Origin: Desulfoluna spongiiphila
Lineage (GTDB): Bacteria > Desulfobacterota > Desulfobacteria > Desulfobacterales > Desulfolunaceae
DNA: 64,000 nucleotides
Direction: 5' to 3'
Assembly (NCBI RefSeq): GCF_900101345.1
Contig: NZ_FMUX01000003.1
Coordinates: forward strand, 338,092 to 402,091
Shown: positions 18,299 to 27,574 of the stretch, piece by piece
Layout of the letters: every line of letters begins with the position of its first letter
Numbering within the stretch: position 1 is the stretch's first letter
Position numbers and translations under genes: made by a program
The notes under the pieces: generated by a model
Seen by the model: only the letters and a program-made list of their open reading frames with translations
The model's database searches: none
Told to the model about the DNA's origin: nothing

Positions 18299-18389
18299 TT
18301 TTCGACAAGCATCGAATTTTACCTCCGTGCTTTCCATGATCACTGTAGGGGATGAACATCCCCTTCCGTCACCAGTCCCCGCCCCTTTC

Positions 18390-18430
18390 CTGACCTAAGT
18401 CAATGACAACACACCCCACTGTGCTAAAAC
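18390..18430 (+). promoter_or_regulatory. CRP/FNR-type operator with extended -10, upstream of the ferredoxin gene
   Basis: CTGACCTAAGTCAA (18390-18403) has the same TGACCTNAGTCAA core as the site at 5327. TGC-TAAAAC (18422-18430) is a possible extended -10. The distance from operator centre to -10 is the same 28.5 bases as at the hdrC promoter. The next gene starts at 18766, so the leader would include the repeat at 18443-18599. Confidence 0.45.
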
Positions 18431-18442
18431 GCAAACAAACTG

Positions 18443-18599
18443 CCTTCTATGGTTAAAGTTGGGTAGAAAAAGCTTGCCTCCGGGGGCATAGGCTGAATTG
18501 TTAGGAATCAGCAACGGATTCCGACTATACCGAAACCGTGCTCAAGGCCTGTTTGTTAAACTTTTTAAACGTTTAGCCCCCGGCAGGGCCGCCGGAGGC
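18443..18599 (+). repeat. Dispersed repeat with leader module, internally diverged
   Basis: Leader CTTCTATGGTTAAAG at 18443, a degenerate left end (GCCTCCGGGGGC) near 18476, and an intact palindrome/right-end module at 18548-18599 (AAACTTTTTAAACGTTT, then GCCGCCGGAGGC). The double-hairpin interior has been lost or replaced. Lies between the barrel gene and the NapH-like gene. Otherwise 18177-18765 holds no gene. Confidence 0.8.
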
Positions 18600-18765
18600 A
18601 TCGCGTTTGTATTTTTGTTTTTGTGCCGTCCTTAAACAGAGCGAGCGTGTCGCCATCCCGACAGACCGCTCAGCCGAAGATGTGATATAAGCCCTCAGTG
18701 TATCACCGCCTGCACCGGTGAAGGCCGCGCCACAAAAAACCGTTCAACCCGAGGTAACAAGACCC

Positions 18766-19761
18766 ATGTTCAGCCGCATCTCCCCCCGTCGTATGTCCCA
18801 GCTCTTTTTTATTTCACTTACCCTCTTTATCGGATGGCGCTTTGCCCTCTGGGCCACGGCCCTTGAACAGGGCAGGCTCCCCTCCGTCACCCGTCCGCCC
18901 TCGGTGGATGCCTTTCTCCCCTTGAGCGGCCTGATGAACCTCAAGTACACCCTGGGCACAGGGACCATCCACGGGGCCCATCCCGCGGCCCTGCTCCTCT
19001 TCCTTGCCGTCTGCGCCTCGGCCCTTCTTGTAAAGAAAGGATTCTGCAGCTTTGTCTGCCCGGTGGGTTTTGCGGGTGAGATGGCAGGACGGCTTGGAAA
19101 CATGGCAAAGCTTGCCCGCCCCCTGCCCAGGTTCCTCGACATCCCCTTGCGGGGCATCAAGTACATGCTCCTTGGCTTTTTCCTCTGGAACATCCTTGTC
19201 AACATGCCGGTACCGGCCATCCGGGGATTTCTCTCCAACAGCTACAACCTCACCGCAGACATTCGCATGTTCCGCTTTTTTACCGAGCCCTCCACGGGTT
19301 CGCTGATCACCCTGGGCCTGCTCCTGGGGCTGCCCGTGCTGATTAAAAACGGCTGGTGCCGCTACCTCTGCCCCTACGGGGCCCTGCTCGGCCTCCTCAG
19401 TTTTTTCAGCATCCTGAAAATCCACCGAAACGACCAGGCCTGCACCCACTGCGGCCGCTGCGCCAAGGCCTGCCCCTCATCCCTTGCCGTGGACAAAAAA
19501 AGGACCATGGTCTCCGACGAATGCACCGGCTGCCTCACCTGCGTGGAAAGCTGCCCGGAAAAAGAAGCCCTGCGCCTCTCCACCTCACCCACGGGCGCCG
19601 CCTGGTCGCCCAGGACCGTGGCCCTTCTCATGGTAATGCTCTTCCTCCTCACCGCCGGTGCAGGCCGACTCTCCGGCAACTGGAAAAGCCACACATCGAA
19701 TCGAACGATCATGATGGAGGTCATGAAAATGAAAAAAATGATGCCTCCGGCGGCAAGGTGA
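18766..19761 (+). CDS. NapH/CcoG-like 4Fe-4S membrane protein
   Basis: A 331-residue polytopic membrane protein with cytoplasmic iron-sulfur domains. Cysteine motifs are GFCSFVCPVGF and GWCRYLCPYGAL (CX3CP type) on membrane loops. Two ferredoxin clusters follow, CTHCGRCAKACP and CTGCLTCVESCP. Such proteins pass quinol electrons to periplasmic or cytoplasmic partners. No partner reductase is adjacent. The start at 18766 has GAGGT upstream; a longer GTG-start frame from 18718 is less likely. The last residues (MMPPAAR) are encoded by the left end of a dispersed repeat, whose variant sequence supplies the TGA stop. Confidence 0.85.
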   Translation: MFSRISPRRMSQLFFISLTLFIGWRFALWATALEQGRLPSVTRPPSVDAFLPLSGLMNLKYTLGTGTIHGAHPAALLLFLAVCASALLVKKGFCSFVCPVGFAGEMAGRLGNMAKLARPLPRFLDIPLRGIKYMLLGFFLWNILVNMPVPAIRGFLSNSYNLTADIRMFRFFTEPSTGSLITLGLLLGLPVLIKNGWCRYLCPYGALLGLLSFFSILKIHRNDQACTHCGRCAKACPSSLAVDKKRTMVSDECTGCLTCVESCPEKEALRLSTSPTGAAWSPRTVALLMVMLFLLTAGAGRLSGNWKSHTSNRTIMMEVMKMKKMMPPAAR

Positions 19762-19783
19762 GCCACCTTGAAAGCTTGTTGCC
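19743..19783 (+). repeat. Partial dispersed repeat overlapping a gene end
   Basis: GCCTCCGGCGGC followed by AAGGTGAGCCACCTT. The usual TGTGCC is TGAGCC here, which creates the stop codon of the upstream ferredoxin gene at 19759-19761. The copy breaks off after about 40 bases. Confidence 0.85.
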
Positions 19784-19961
19784 ATACCTTTTGATGCCGA
19801 TTTAACGACTCTACAAGAACCTTTCCCCTCAGCCCCTTGCAACCGAAAAGTTTTGCTGCTTGTCGCAGTGGTGGCTTTTTCAAAAAACGCCGTCCCTAAG
19901 GCATACTGAATACCAAAGCGACCGAGCTAACGCTGACGTTGAGCACAGGCACAGCCCGTCA

Positions 19962-20046
19962 GGGAATGTGATGAGCCTGAGGAACGAAGGCGAAAGAGCA
20001 TTCCCAAACCTGGGGTCAAGGGGCTCAGCCCCTTGCCGCCGGAGGC
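19962..20046 (-). repeat. Dispersed repeat, minus orientation, variant stems
   Basis: On the minus strand it reads GCCTCCGGCGGC, a first hairpin AAGGGGCT/AGCCCCTT, and a second hairpin GGGAATG/CATTCCC around TTCGTTCCTCA. Both stems differ from the common copies but remain paired. It lies in the convergent gap between the ferredoxin and MBL genes, with the partial copy at 19743 facing it. No gene lies in 19762-20079. Confidence 0.85.
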
Positions 20047-20079
20047 ATGCTTTTTGTTTTTATATGAAAAATAATGGCA

Positions 20080-21003
20080 TCAGGAGAGGGGGCCGGAGTG
20101 TCGGCTGGCGTTGCCGATGAACCCTTTGATGCTGTTTTGGATGTAGAACAGTTCCCGAAGCCGCAAGGGGCCTTCCATGTCGAGGAAGGGCAGGACCAGG
20201 GGATCGTTCTCAAGGATGGATTTCAGGACATTGAGCTCCAGGTCAAGGCCCACCTGCCCCCGGCTGATCTCCGAGGTCACGATGGATTCCCACAACCGAA
20301 GCTGCTCCCTGTGCTGCCAGAGCACCCGTTCTCCGAACTCGAAGCTGCCGAAATGACCGTAACAGAGTCGCTCCGGTTTGAGTTCCATGAGGGTCTCCAG
20401 GCTTTGCATGGAGATGTCGAAATAAAAAGGCGGGGGGGTGGAGGGACGCATGTAGGAGATCCCCAGGACACCGGGGAAACAGGCTCCGGCGGCTTCTCCG
20501 GTAAACAGGTACCGGTCCGTCTGGTAACTCACGTGGTGGGAGGCGTGCCCCGGTGTGGGGACGGGCATCACCGAGTTGGACATGAAGGTCTCTGCGGGCA
20601 GGAGCCTGCTTTCGGAGACAGGCCGCACCGGCCCGTACTGCGCGGCCGTGTCCCCGAGGACCTTGGCCGTGCTGAGCTCCAGATGATGGGGGTTGACCAG
20701 GTGGGGAATACCCCGACTGTGGCAGACCACCTGGGTTTCTGGAAAAAAGACGGCCAGGTCCCCCGCGGCCCCGGCGTGGTCGATATGCACATGGGTAAGA
20801 AGGATGTAGTCCAGTCGGCTGACGCCAAGGGATTCCAGGGCTTTGACCAGGGCACCGGCCGTCACCGACGGGCCGGTGTCCACCAGGAAGGTGACGTCGC
20901 CCACATAGATCCATGAGGAGAGAAAGCTCTCGTACCCGGCAATGGGAGGGTTAAACCCCACCATAAAGAGATCATCCGCCACTTTGTACAGAATATGTTC
21001 CAT
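20080..21003 (-). CDS. MBL-fold metallo-hydrolase
   Basis: A 307-residue metallo-beta-lactamase-fold hydrolase. Metal ligands are in THVHIDHAG (HxHxDH), PTPGHASHH, FTGEAAG and CYGHFGS. The fold also fits glyoxalase II-like or flavin-free hydrolases acting on thioesters or lactones. It begins 6 bases after the stop of the DUF3141 gene, so the two are co-transcribed. That hydrolase pairing suggests a shared ester or thioester substrate, which is inference. Confidence 0.9.
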   Translation of the reverse strand: MEHILYKVADDLFMVGFNPPIAGYESFLSSWIYVGDVTFLVDTGPSVTAGALVKALESLGVSRLDYILLTHVHIDHAGAAGDLAVFFPETQVVCHSRGIPHLVNPHHLELSTAKVLGDTAAQYGPVRPVSESRLLPAETFMSNSVMPVPTPGHASHHVSYQTDRYLFTGEAAGACFPGVLGISYMRPSTPPPFYFDISMQSLETLMELKPERLCYGHFGSFEFGERVLWQHREQLRLWESIVTSEISRGQVGLDLELNVLKSILENDPLVLPFLDMEGPLRLRELFYIQNSIKGFIGNASRHSGPLS

Positions 21004-21009
21004 GGGCTC

Positions 21010-23136
21010 TCACAAGGTTTGACGGTCCCTTAACAGCTCTTCCAGGTGACTGAGGAGACGTTTTGCTGCCAGGTCCTCGCGGTCGGCACCTTGCAGGCTT
21101 GCCCGGAATATGGTGATGGCGGTGAGGCGGTCTTCCGGGGTTCGGATCAACTCCGGCAGGGTGCTGATGGCCAGGTCCCGGTTAAAGTTCAGCAGCTGCA
21201 CCTGTTCGCCCACCACGCGCTTTGCTTCCCGCTTGGTCATGTCCTGAAGGTGCTTGCGCCCCTTCATCAACGCCTTCAAGGTGATCAGCTCCTGCTTGTC
21301 CACCGTCTGTTTCACGCGTCCAAGGGCCACGAGGCCGCGCATGAGCCCTTGAAAAAAGCCACCCTCCACCATCCGGGAAATCCAGTGATCACCGCGGGAC
21401 CCGGCTTCGAGGTCACCGCACCCCACATCAAGGGGAATATCCGGAATATCCAAGGCTTCCTGAAAGATAAAATGGGCCATGGGGTTGTCGTACATACCGT
21501 AAAAAAGCAGCTCGCAGGCACTGTCCCGGAGGTCCCGGTACCCGTTGAGGAGGGCGGCCACGGTATCGGAATACGCGTGTTCCACTTTACGCAAGGTGTT
21601 GTCTTCCGGGGCCTCCATGCGGTTTGCCCGCACATAAGGGGCCCAGGCGCTGGCGGCACGGGTCACGGGGTTCATGCCGGACACGGCATACAACCGCTGC
21701 CTCAAGGGGGAGCTCTCCCGTATCACCGTGGCCGTCACCTCCGTGCCCCAGGGTTTCATCATGGGGCTCAGGCTTGTCTCGTAAAATTCGGCGATCATCT
21801 CCGAGGCTTTGCGCACATGTTCAAAGGGCCGGGCATTGTAATCGCTTCCCTCCCCCCGTAGCTGCGAGAGGTCCCGCACTTCAAAGCGGGCTTCCCCGTC
21901 GTCTTTGAGAATCATCTGATAAAGCCCGGGGGCTAGGCGTTTGGCCAGGTCCACGCAATCGATGAGTTCCTTGTGCTCCCGCTCCACCACCTTGCGTGAG
22001 ACAAAGATCCCCAGGTGACCGACCTCTTCATGGAGGAGGTAAACGATCACCTGATTGCGTTTCTTGATCTCTGATACCGACCCCCAGACCCGCTCGATCC
22101 ATCCCAGGGCCTGCTCCGGGGGCGTGATATTGTCTCCCCTGGAGGCAAACAGGATCACCGGGTCCTTGAGTTTTCGGAGGTCCACGATCTCACCGCTGCC
22201 CCCTTCCACCTGCCCCTCTTCCAGGCGGTTGCCCACAAAAAGATCCCTCACCACGAACTGGATCTCCTCTTTGGTCATGAACACGAACCCGTTCCACCAC
22301 CGCTCAAAAAAGATGTAGCGGTCCCGTTCTTTGTCCACCGATCGCCAGAGGTTGTAATCCTTCATCCAGAGGCTGTTGGCCGGATTAAGGTCTTCAAAAC
22401 CCCAGACCAGCTGGGCTCCGTCGAACAAGCCGTTGCCCAGGTCCGCGGAGAGGGAGGCCAGCCAAACACCACCGAAGAGCCCCCCGCGATACCGCATGGG
22501 GTTCTGGGTGTCGCGTCCCGCCCAGTAGGAGAGGGGCGAGCCGTTGAGGATCAGGGGCCCGGTGATATCGGGACGATCTGCGGCAATGAGGGCGGCGGCC
22601 CATCCCCCCTGGCAGTTGCCGATAATGGAGGGGCGCTCCGCTTCGGGGTGAAACATCCGGATCACCTTGAGAAATTCGATATGAGCCTTGAACACATGGG
22701 CCAGGGTCTGGCCCCGCACCGGTTCCTGGGTAAAGATCAAAAAGTAGACGGGATGGTTTTTCCGCATGGCCATGCCCACCTCCGACTCCTTGCGGAACCC
22801 CCCGATGCCGGGGCCGTGACCGGCCCTGGGGTCGATGATCACCACGGGCCGGGCGTCGGGAGGAATCTCCTGCCCCTCCTCCGGGGTGATGCGGGCCAAG
22901 GAATAATTCACGGGGTTGTCCAGGTCACGGCCGTTAAAGATCACCTCATAGTCAAAATGGAGCACCGGAGGCAGCCCTTTGCGGTTCTCCTCAATGAAAT
23001 TGTCTCCCTGCTCCCGTTTGGTATCAAGGAAAAGGGTCATGCGCTGTCCGAAATCAATCTGGTACTCAAGGACTTCATTCATAAAGGCCGCCCCGTGCAT
23101 ACACATGGACATATAGGCGGTAAAGGGGTTTTCCAT
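21010..23136 (-). CDS. DUF3141 family alpha/beta-hydrolase-like protein
   Basis: A 708-residue protein of the DUF3141 type, related to the alpha/beta hydrolase fold of PHA synthases. The nucleophile elbow is GNCQGGWAA, with Cys in place of Ser as in PhaC. The acid is probably within FASRGDNITPP and the histidine in HEEVGHLGIF. No signal peptide. The start at 23136 is chosen because GGGGAGGAA lies just upstream. The longer frame to 23397 reads low-complexity sequence and would overlap the UspA gene. It is followed by an MBL hydrolase. Function is unproven; a PHA or thioester role is a guess from the fold. Confidence 0.85.
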   Translation of the reverse strand: MENPFTAYMSMCMHGAAFMNEVLEYQIDFGQRMTLFLDTKREQGDNFIEENRKGLPPVLHFDYEVIFNGRDLDNPVNYSLARITPEEGQEIPPDARPVVIIDPRAGHGPGIGGFRKESEVGMAMRKNHPVYFLIFTQEPVRGQTLAHVFKAHIEFLKVIRMFHPEAERPSIIGNCQGGWAAALIAADRPDITGPLILNGSPLSYWAGRDTQNPMRYRGGLFGGVWLASLSADLGNGLFDGAQLVWGFEDLNPANSLWMKDYNLWRSVDKERDRYIFFERWWNGFVFMTKEEIQFVVRDLFVGNRLEEGQVEGGSGEIVDLRKLKDPVILFASRGDNITPPEQALGWIERVWGSVSEIKKRNQVIVYLLHEEVGHLGIFVSRKVVEREHKELIDCVDLAKRLAPGLYQMILKDDGEARFEVRDLSQLRGEGSDYNARPFEHVRKASEMIAEFYETSLSPMMKPWGTEVTATVIRESSPLRQRLYAVSGMNPVTRAASAWAPYVRANRMEAPEDNTLRKVEHAYSDTVAALLNGYRDLRDSACELLFYGMYDNPMAHFIFQEALDIPDIPLDVGCGDLEAGSRGDHWISRMVEGGFFQGLMRGLVALGRVKQTVDKQELITLKALMKGRKHLQDMTKREAKRVVGEQVQLLNFNRDLAISTLPELIRTPEDRLTAITIFRASLQGADREDLAAKRLLSHLEELLRDRQTL

Positions 23137-23368
23137 GGGTTCCTCCCCTGAAAAAACGGATTGTTTATGTGTTGGGATTGCACATGTCGCAGTGACGCCG
23201 AAGGCGTGGAAGGGCAACACATCACCGGCCGCCGAGGGCGATGGGAAAACAGGAGATCTCGCGGAATTCACAGGTTGTCCACAAGGATGGCTGCACAGGG
23301 CCCGAATGGCGCCCCTGAAAGCGCCCGATGGGTGCCGCCCCTGCCCTGTGATCAGCCTTTCAGGTCCC

Positions 23369-23839
23369 TCAGGAGTTTTTCTCAGAGGGCCGGGCAATCA
23401 TCACCGAGCAGTTGGCCTTGTGGGCTATCCGCTTTGCGATGCTGCCGAAAATAACCAGCCCCATGCCGGAAAGACCGTAGGACCCCACCACAACGAGATC
23501 GCAGCCCGACTCGTCCAGATGGTTGAGGATCTCCGTGGAGACATGACCGTCCAGGACCACGTAACGCACCTTCACGTCCCCGGGAACCATGGAGGTATAG
23601 TGCTTTTGAAGCTTCTCTTCCACCTGGAGGACGAGGTTGCTGTCCACGGAATCGTCGAAGGTCACCGAGGTGAACACGGGGTTGTCGAAGTCCGTCACCA
23701 CGGGGTTCACCGGAGGCGGCACCACGTGGATCACTTCAAGGACCGCATCAAATTTTTTGGCAAGGGTTCCGGCGGTGCGGACCGCCACATCGGCATTTTT
23801 GGAAAAATCGGTGCAACAGGCAATGGTCTGGAAGGTCAT
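23369..23839 (-). CDS. Universal stress protein, UspA family
   Basis: A 156-residue cytoplasmic UspA-fold protein with the ATP-binding glycine loop GSYGLSGMGLVIFGS and the C-terminal strand CSVMIARP. ATP-binding Usp proteins are induced by growth arrest and other stresses. A strong GGAGGG ribosome site precedes 23839. It sits upstream of the DUF3141-MBL pair on the same strand with a 232-base gap. Confidence 0.93.
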   Translation of the reverse strand: MTFQTIACCTDFSKNADVAVRTAGTLAKKFDAVLEVIHVVPPPVNPVVTDFDNPVFTSVTFDDSVDSNLVLQVEEKLQKHYTSMVPGDVKVRYVVLDGHVSTEILNHLDESGCDLVVVGSYGLSGMGLVIFGSIAKRIAHKANCSVMIARPSEKNS

Positions 23840-23947
23840 GGTCCCTCCTTCATGTCGGCACGGCGGACCGAAGGGATTCGGTGTGAACCGGCATCGTTGA
23901 TGAGGTGTAGAGGATGGGAATCATTATAAAGAAGTTGGGAGGGCAAA

Positions 23948-25021
23948 TCAATGTGTATCACCCCCCGGGGTGGCATCGCCCTCCAGGAGAAGCCGAAACC
24001 CCACGTCGTCGGCCGCAAAGCGTGACGATGCCACGGGCCGGAGGATCAGGCCTGCGTCATGGGTGGCATCGGCCCAGCCGCCCCCAACAATCAAGCCAGG
24101 TGCACCGCCTTTTCCGGGCTCGTCCAGCCACTCCCAGACATTGCCCACCATGTTCACCAGGGCATTGTCATCGGTACCGGCGGGCCTTGGGCCGCACCGG
24201 TCACACGGCGGGCCCCCCTGCCTCCACGCCCCGCAGGGGTACCCCTCATAATCCACGCAGTTGTTTCCGGAAAGACAAGGGGTTTCCGGCCCCGAAAGGG
24301 CAAGGGCCCGCTGCCACTCCACGAAGGTGGGCAGCCGAAACCGGCCCAGGCCCATGGTGTTCATGCGGGCAACGAAGGTATCGATCTCATGGCGGGTGAC
24401 GCTCTCCACAGGGCAGCCCTCCCCGCAGGCGATGAACCATGCCGGGTTGTATCCCATCACGGTACGCCACTGGGCCTGGGTCACCTCGCTGGCCTGGATG
24501 TAAACCGGTTCGTTTCCCTCTCCCGGGATACGGACAAAAACCATGCCCGGCATCACGGCAACCGTTGCCTCAGGTTCCCCTGCAACCTGGACCCGGGCAC
24601 GGCGTGCAAGGGCCGCAAGCCGGACTTCCGAGGAGAGCTCCCCGTCCATGTCCCCTTGTGAAAAAAGAACCCTGCCGGAACCAAGGTCCACCACTTCCAG
24701 AAAAAAAGCGCCCTTGTCACCTGTGTCGGCCCACCGCCCGCGCGCCCCCAGATCGGCCTCAAACACCTCCCCCACAAAGGACAGGCAGGAGGTGATGGAG
24801 GCCGCCTCCTCGCCGCAGAGGCCAAGGGCCGCGGTTACCCCGTCCCCTTCAAAGAGCCGGAATCCTGGGGCAAGATGCAGCAAAAGCGTCTCCTGAAAAA
24901 ACGAGGCCTCTGCTTCGGGACGGCCGGGGGCATCAAAGGGAAACACCACAAGCCCCTGCCCGAAGGCCACCGGGCAGAAGAGAAGGCACAATAGAAAAGG
25001 GATCAAACGGACCATCGTCAT
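23948..25021 (-). CDS. Secreted SUMF1/formylglycine-generating-enzyme-like protein
   Basis: A 357-residue exported protein with signal peptide LIPFLLCLLFCPVAFG. An N-terminal domain (residues 20-150) resembles a curli-type or SHOCT-free accessory domain that I cannot name. From about 155 comes a SUMF1 domain: MVFVRIPG, ASEVTQAQWRTVMGYNPAWF, LPTFVEWQRAL, NMVGNVWEWLDE, GGGWAD and DDVGFRLLL. The catalytic cysteine pair of true formylglycine-generating enzymes is not evident, so a sulfatase-modifying role is unlikely. A structural or signalling role in the periplasm is more probable. GGGAGGG precedes the ATG at 25021. Confidence 0.8.
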   Translation of the reverse strand: MTMVRLIPFLLCLLFCPVAFGQGLVVFPFDAPGRPEAEASFFQETLLLHLAPGFRLFEGDGVTAALGLCGEEAASITSCLSFVGEVFEADLGARGRWADTGDKGAFFLEVVDLGSGRVLFSQGDMDGELSSEVRLAALARRARVQVAGEPEATVAVMPGMVFVRIPGEGNEPVYIQASEVTQAQWRTVMGYNPAWFIACGEGCPVESVTRHEIDTFVARMNTMGLGRFRLPTFVEWQRALALSGPETPCLSGNNCVDYEGYPCGAWRQGGPPCDRCGPRPAGTDDNALVNMVGNVWEWLDEPGKGGAPGLIVGGGWADATHDAGLILRPVASSRFAADDVGFRLLLEGDATPGGDTH

Positions 25022-25402
25022 CGTACCCTCCCGGTACGCAATGCATCATGAATCCGACAGGTGTCCTTAGAACAGAGTAAGAAGCGCCTTGCCAAAGGCA
25101 TCGGCCACAAAAAAAAGGGGGGGGAGGAAAAAAGCATCATGGGCAGGCCCCGGGGCGCTGCCGGCGCTGTGCTCGTGTGTGCACGTCACGCAATAGAAGA
25201 AGACAAGAAGAAGCGTTAAGCAGATACGCTGCGAACAGGTACCAAAAACGGAAAGGAACGATCGCCCTGCACATCGACAGATACAACCAAGGGGGATCAG
25301 CAGACAATAAAGCAGGATAGCATTACTCTTATTATGACTCAGCGATGCAAAATGTCAACACATGGTATCCTGCCGCTGGCTCCCTTTCGTGGTCCTGTTC
25401 CG
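25022..25402. other. Non-coding stretch between divergent genes
   Basis: No gene seen. There is a purine-rich tract (25111-25131) of A and G runs. A TGG-TATAGT extended -10 lies further on, at 25480-25488, and could serve the ornithine cyclodeaminase operon, but it has no good -35. Confidence 0.4.
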
Positions 25403-25432
25403 GTTGCCTCCGGCAGGGCCGTCGGAGGCAAA
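25403..25432. repeat. Terminal-repeat hairpin of the dispersed family (solo)
   Basis: TTGCCTCCGGC pairs with GTCGGAGGCAA around AGGGCC. Both ends correspond to the terminal motif of the family, with the interior missing. It lies between divergent SUMF1 and ornithine cyclodeaminase genes. Confidence 0.75.
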
Positions 25433-25575
25433 CATGGGCTGAATCGTAACCTTTTTTCGTTCCCCGTGCCGATAACCGGTGGTATAGTTAGGGGCATACC
25501 TCATCAAAGCAAGACGCAAAACCCCTCTGCCCCTTGAGCTTGTCAACCGTTACCCCGACAACCCGCGAGGCTCCC

Positions 25576-26664
25576 ATGGCCCTCATCCCCCCTTACACCC
25601 CCCCGGACTTTTCCGTGGAGCCCCTGGCCTCCGCCCCGGTGGTCACCACAGAAAAAGCGCCTGCCGACGGCGTGGCCCCGGAAGGATTCCACGCCACCAG
25701 CAACCATCCGGAGTACGTCCATATCGCCCCGGGAACCTGGGTCCTTCTTAGCAAAAACCGAATGGACACGGTGATTCGGCTGGAGGAAAATCGGGTCGAG
25801 GCCGTTGAGGCGCGGCGGCTTACAAAAGGGGATCTGGTGGTGGTGGGCCGGGGTGAAGAGGGAGAAAAAGGCGTCTATATCCATACCGACGGGTTCGCCC
25901 AAGGGGAGGGGCCTGCGAAAAAATTCGCCTTCATGACCCGGGGAAGCAGGGAGACCCCCTTCTCGCGAAGCTACGATCACCTCTACGATATCCTTCGCCA
26001 CGAAAAAACCAACGGCTTTATCTCCTGGGTCCTGGGGCCCGCCGTGGCCTTTGACAAAGACAGCCGAAACGCCATGGCCGGCATCATCCGGGAGGGGTAT
26101 TGCCATGCCCTCATGGCCGGAAACGCCCTGGCCACCCACGACATGGAGGCAGGGGTTTACGGCACGGGCCTGGGCCAAGACATCTACACGCGGGAGCTCA
26201 AGCCCCTGGGCCACTACCACCACCTGGACTTATTAAACAAGGTGCGCCGTGCAGGGTCCATTCCCAAGGCCCTTGCCAGCCTGAACATCACAGACGGTAT
26301 CATGCATGCCTGCGAAACCTGCGGGGTGCCCTACGTCCTGGCCGGGTCCATCCGGGATGACGGCCCCCTGCCCGAGGTGGAGACCCACACCAGCCGGGCC
26401 CAGGACCGCATGCGCGTGTTTGCCGCACAGGCCACCTGTGTCATCACCCTGGCCACCCAGCTCCACACCATCGCCTTCGGCAACATGACCCCGTCCTACC
26501 GGGTCCTTGGCGACGGCACGGTGCGCCCCGTCTTTTTCTATGTGGTGGACATCAGCGAATTTTCCGCCGACAAGCTTGCCAACCGGGGGTCTGCCCAGTC
26601 CACGGCCATCCTCACCAACGTGCAGGATTTTATGATCAACCTTGCAAACAACCTGATCCCATGA
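25576..26664 (+). CDS. Archaeal-type ornithine cyclodeaminase (TIGR00300, LOR/SDH domain)
   Basis: A 362-residue protein of the LOR/SDH conserved-region family (TIGR00300). Motifs include SNHPEYVHIAPGTW near residue 40, GNALATHDMEAGVYGTGLG near 190, VPYVLAGSIRDDGPLPEVETHT near 250, and IAFGNMTPS near 300. Archaeal members convert ornithine to proline and ammonia with NAD, and the same domain follows a dihydrolase domain in cyanobacterial ArgZ. Here the N-terminal dihydrolase domain is absent. The next gene is arginase and overlaps by four bases, so the pair would turn arginine into proline. The start at 25576 has GCGAGG ahead; the longer TTG-start frame is less likely. Confidence 0.85.
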   Translation: MALIPPYTPPDFSVEPLASAPVVTTEKAPADGVAPEGFHATSNHPEYVHIAPGTWVLLSKNRMDTVIRLEENRVEAVEARRLTKGDLVVVGRGEEGEKGVYIHTDGFAQGEGPAKKFAFMTRGSRETPFSRSYDHLYDILRHEKTNGFISWVLGPAVAFDKDSRNAMAGIIREGYCHALMAGNALATHDMEAGVYGTGLGQDIYTRELKPLGHYHHLDLLNKVRRAGSIPKALASLNITDGIMHACETCGVPYVLAGSIRDDGPLPEVETHTSRAQDRMRVFAAQATCVITLATQLHTIAFGNMTPSYRVLGDGTVRPVFFYVVDISEFSADKLANRGSAQSTAILTNVQDFMINLANNLIP

Positions 26665-27542
26665 ACCAGACCATCCGCATCATCGGCGTTCCCATCGACC
26701 TCGGCCAGCCCCGGCGCGGGGTCAACATGGGCCCCGACGCCATCCGCTACGCCGGCCTTGCCGAGCACCTCGCCCGGCTGGGGTACCACGTGGAAGACCA
26801 GGGCAACATCCATGTGCCGGTGCGGGACACCGTACCTGAGGTGCAGATGGTCACCGAGATTGCCCGGACCTCATCGGCCTGCTACGCCCAGGCCCGGCAG
26901 GCCAGGGCCGACGGGACCATTCCCATCTTCCTGGGCGGAGATCACACCATTGCCGTGGGATCCGTGGGCGGCGTCACCCACGACACCCCCTGCGGGGTAA
27001 TCTGGATCGACGCCCACGCAGACTTCAACACCCCGGCCATCTCGCCTTCGGGAAATGTCCACGGCATGAGCCTCTCCATCCTCCTTGGCAACGGCCACGA
27101 GGCCCTCGTCAACTGCGGCCGAACCGGGGCAAAAATCGATGCGAGCCACGTCGTGCTGGTGGGCATCCGGGATCTCGACCCCCTGGAAAAAGAGGTCCTC
27201 ACCCGGTCCGGTATCACCACCTTCACCATGCGGGATATCGATGAAATGGGCATGAGCCGTGTGGCCCGGGAGGCTGTGTCCCAGCTCAGCCACCTCGGCC
27301 GCCTCCACGTGAGCCTCGACATGGACAGCCTGGAACCGGCAGGCGCCCCGGGGGTCGGCACCCCGGTCCCGGGCGGGCTCACCTACCGGGAAGCCCACCT
27401 GCTCATGGAAATCCTGGCTGACTCCCACCTTTTGAGCTCCATGGACATCGTGGAGATCAACCCCATCATGGACACCTCCAACCAGACGGCCACCCTCGCC
27501 GTCAAACTCGCCGTCTCCCTCTTCGGCAAACGCATCCTGTAA
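26661..27542 (+). CDS. rocF: Arginase
   Basis: A 293-residue ureohydrolase with the binuclear manganese site in [17 protein letters not shown] and [25 protein letters not shown] and SGNVHGM point to arginase rather than agmatinase. It hydrolyses arginine to ornithine and urea. It overlaps the ornithine cyclodeaminase gene by four bases (ATGA), giving a two-step route arginine to ornithine to proline. Urease genes are not present in this window. Confidence 0.93.
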   Translation: MNQTIRIIGVPIDLGQPRRGVNMGPDAIRYAGLAEHLARLGYHVEDQGNIHVPVRDTVPEVQMVTEIARTSSACYAQARQARADGTIPIFLGGDHTIAVGSVGGVTHDTPCGVIWIDAHADFNTPAISPSGNVHGMSLSILLGNGHEALVNCGRTGAKIDASHVVLVGIRDLDPLEKEVLTRSGITTFTMRDIDEMGMSRVAREAVSQLSHLGRLHVSLDMDSLEPAGAPGVGTPVPGGLTYREAHLLMEILADSHLLSSMDIVEINPIMDTSNQTATLAVKLAVSLFGKRIL

Positions 27543-27574
27543 GCTATACGTGTACATGTGTTGTTTGCGACACG

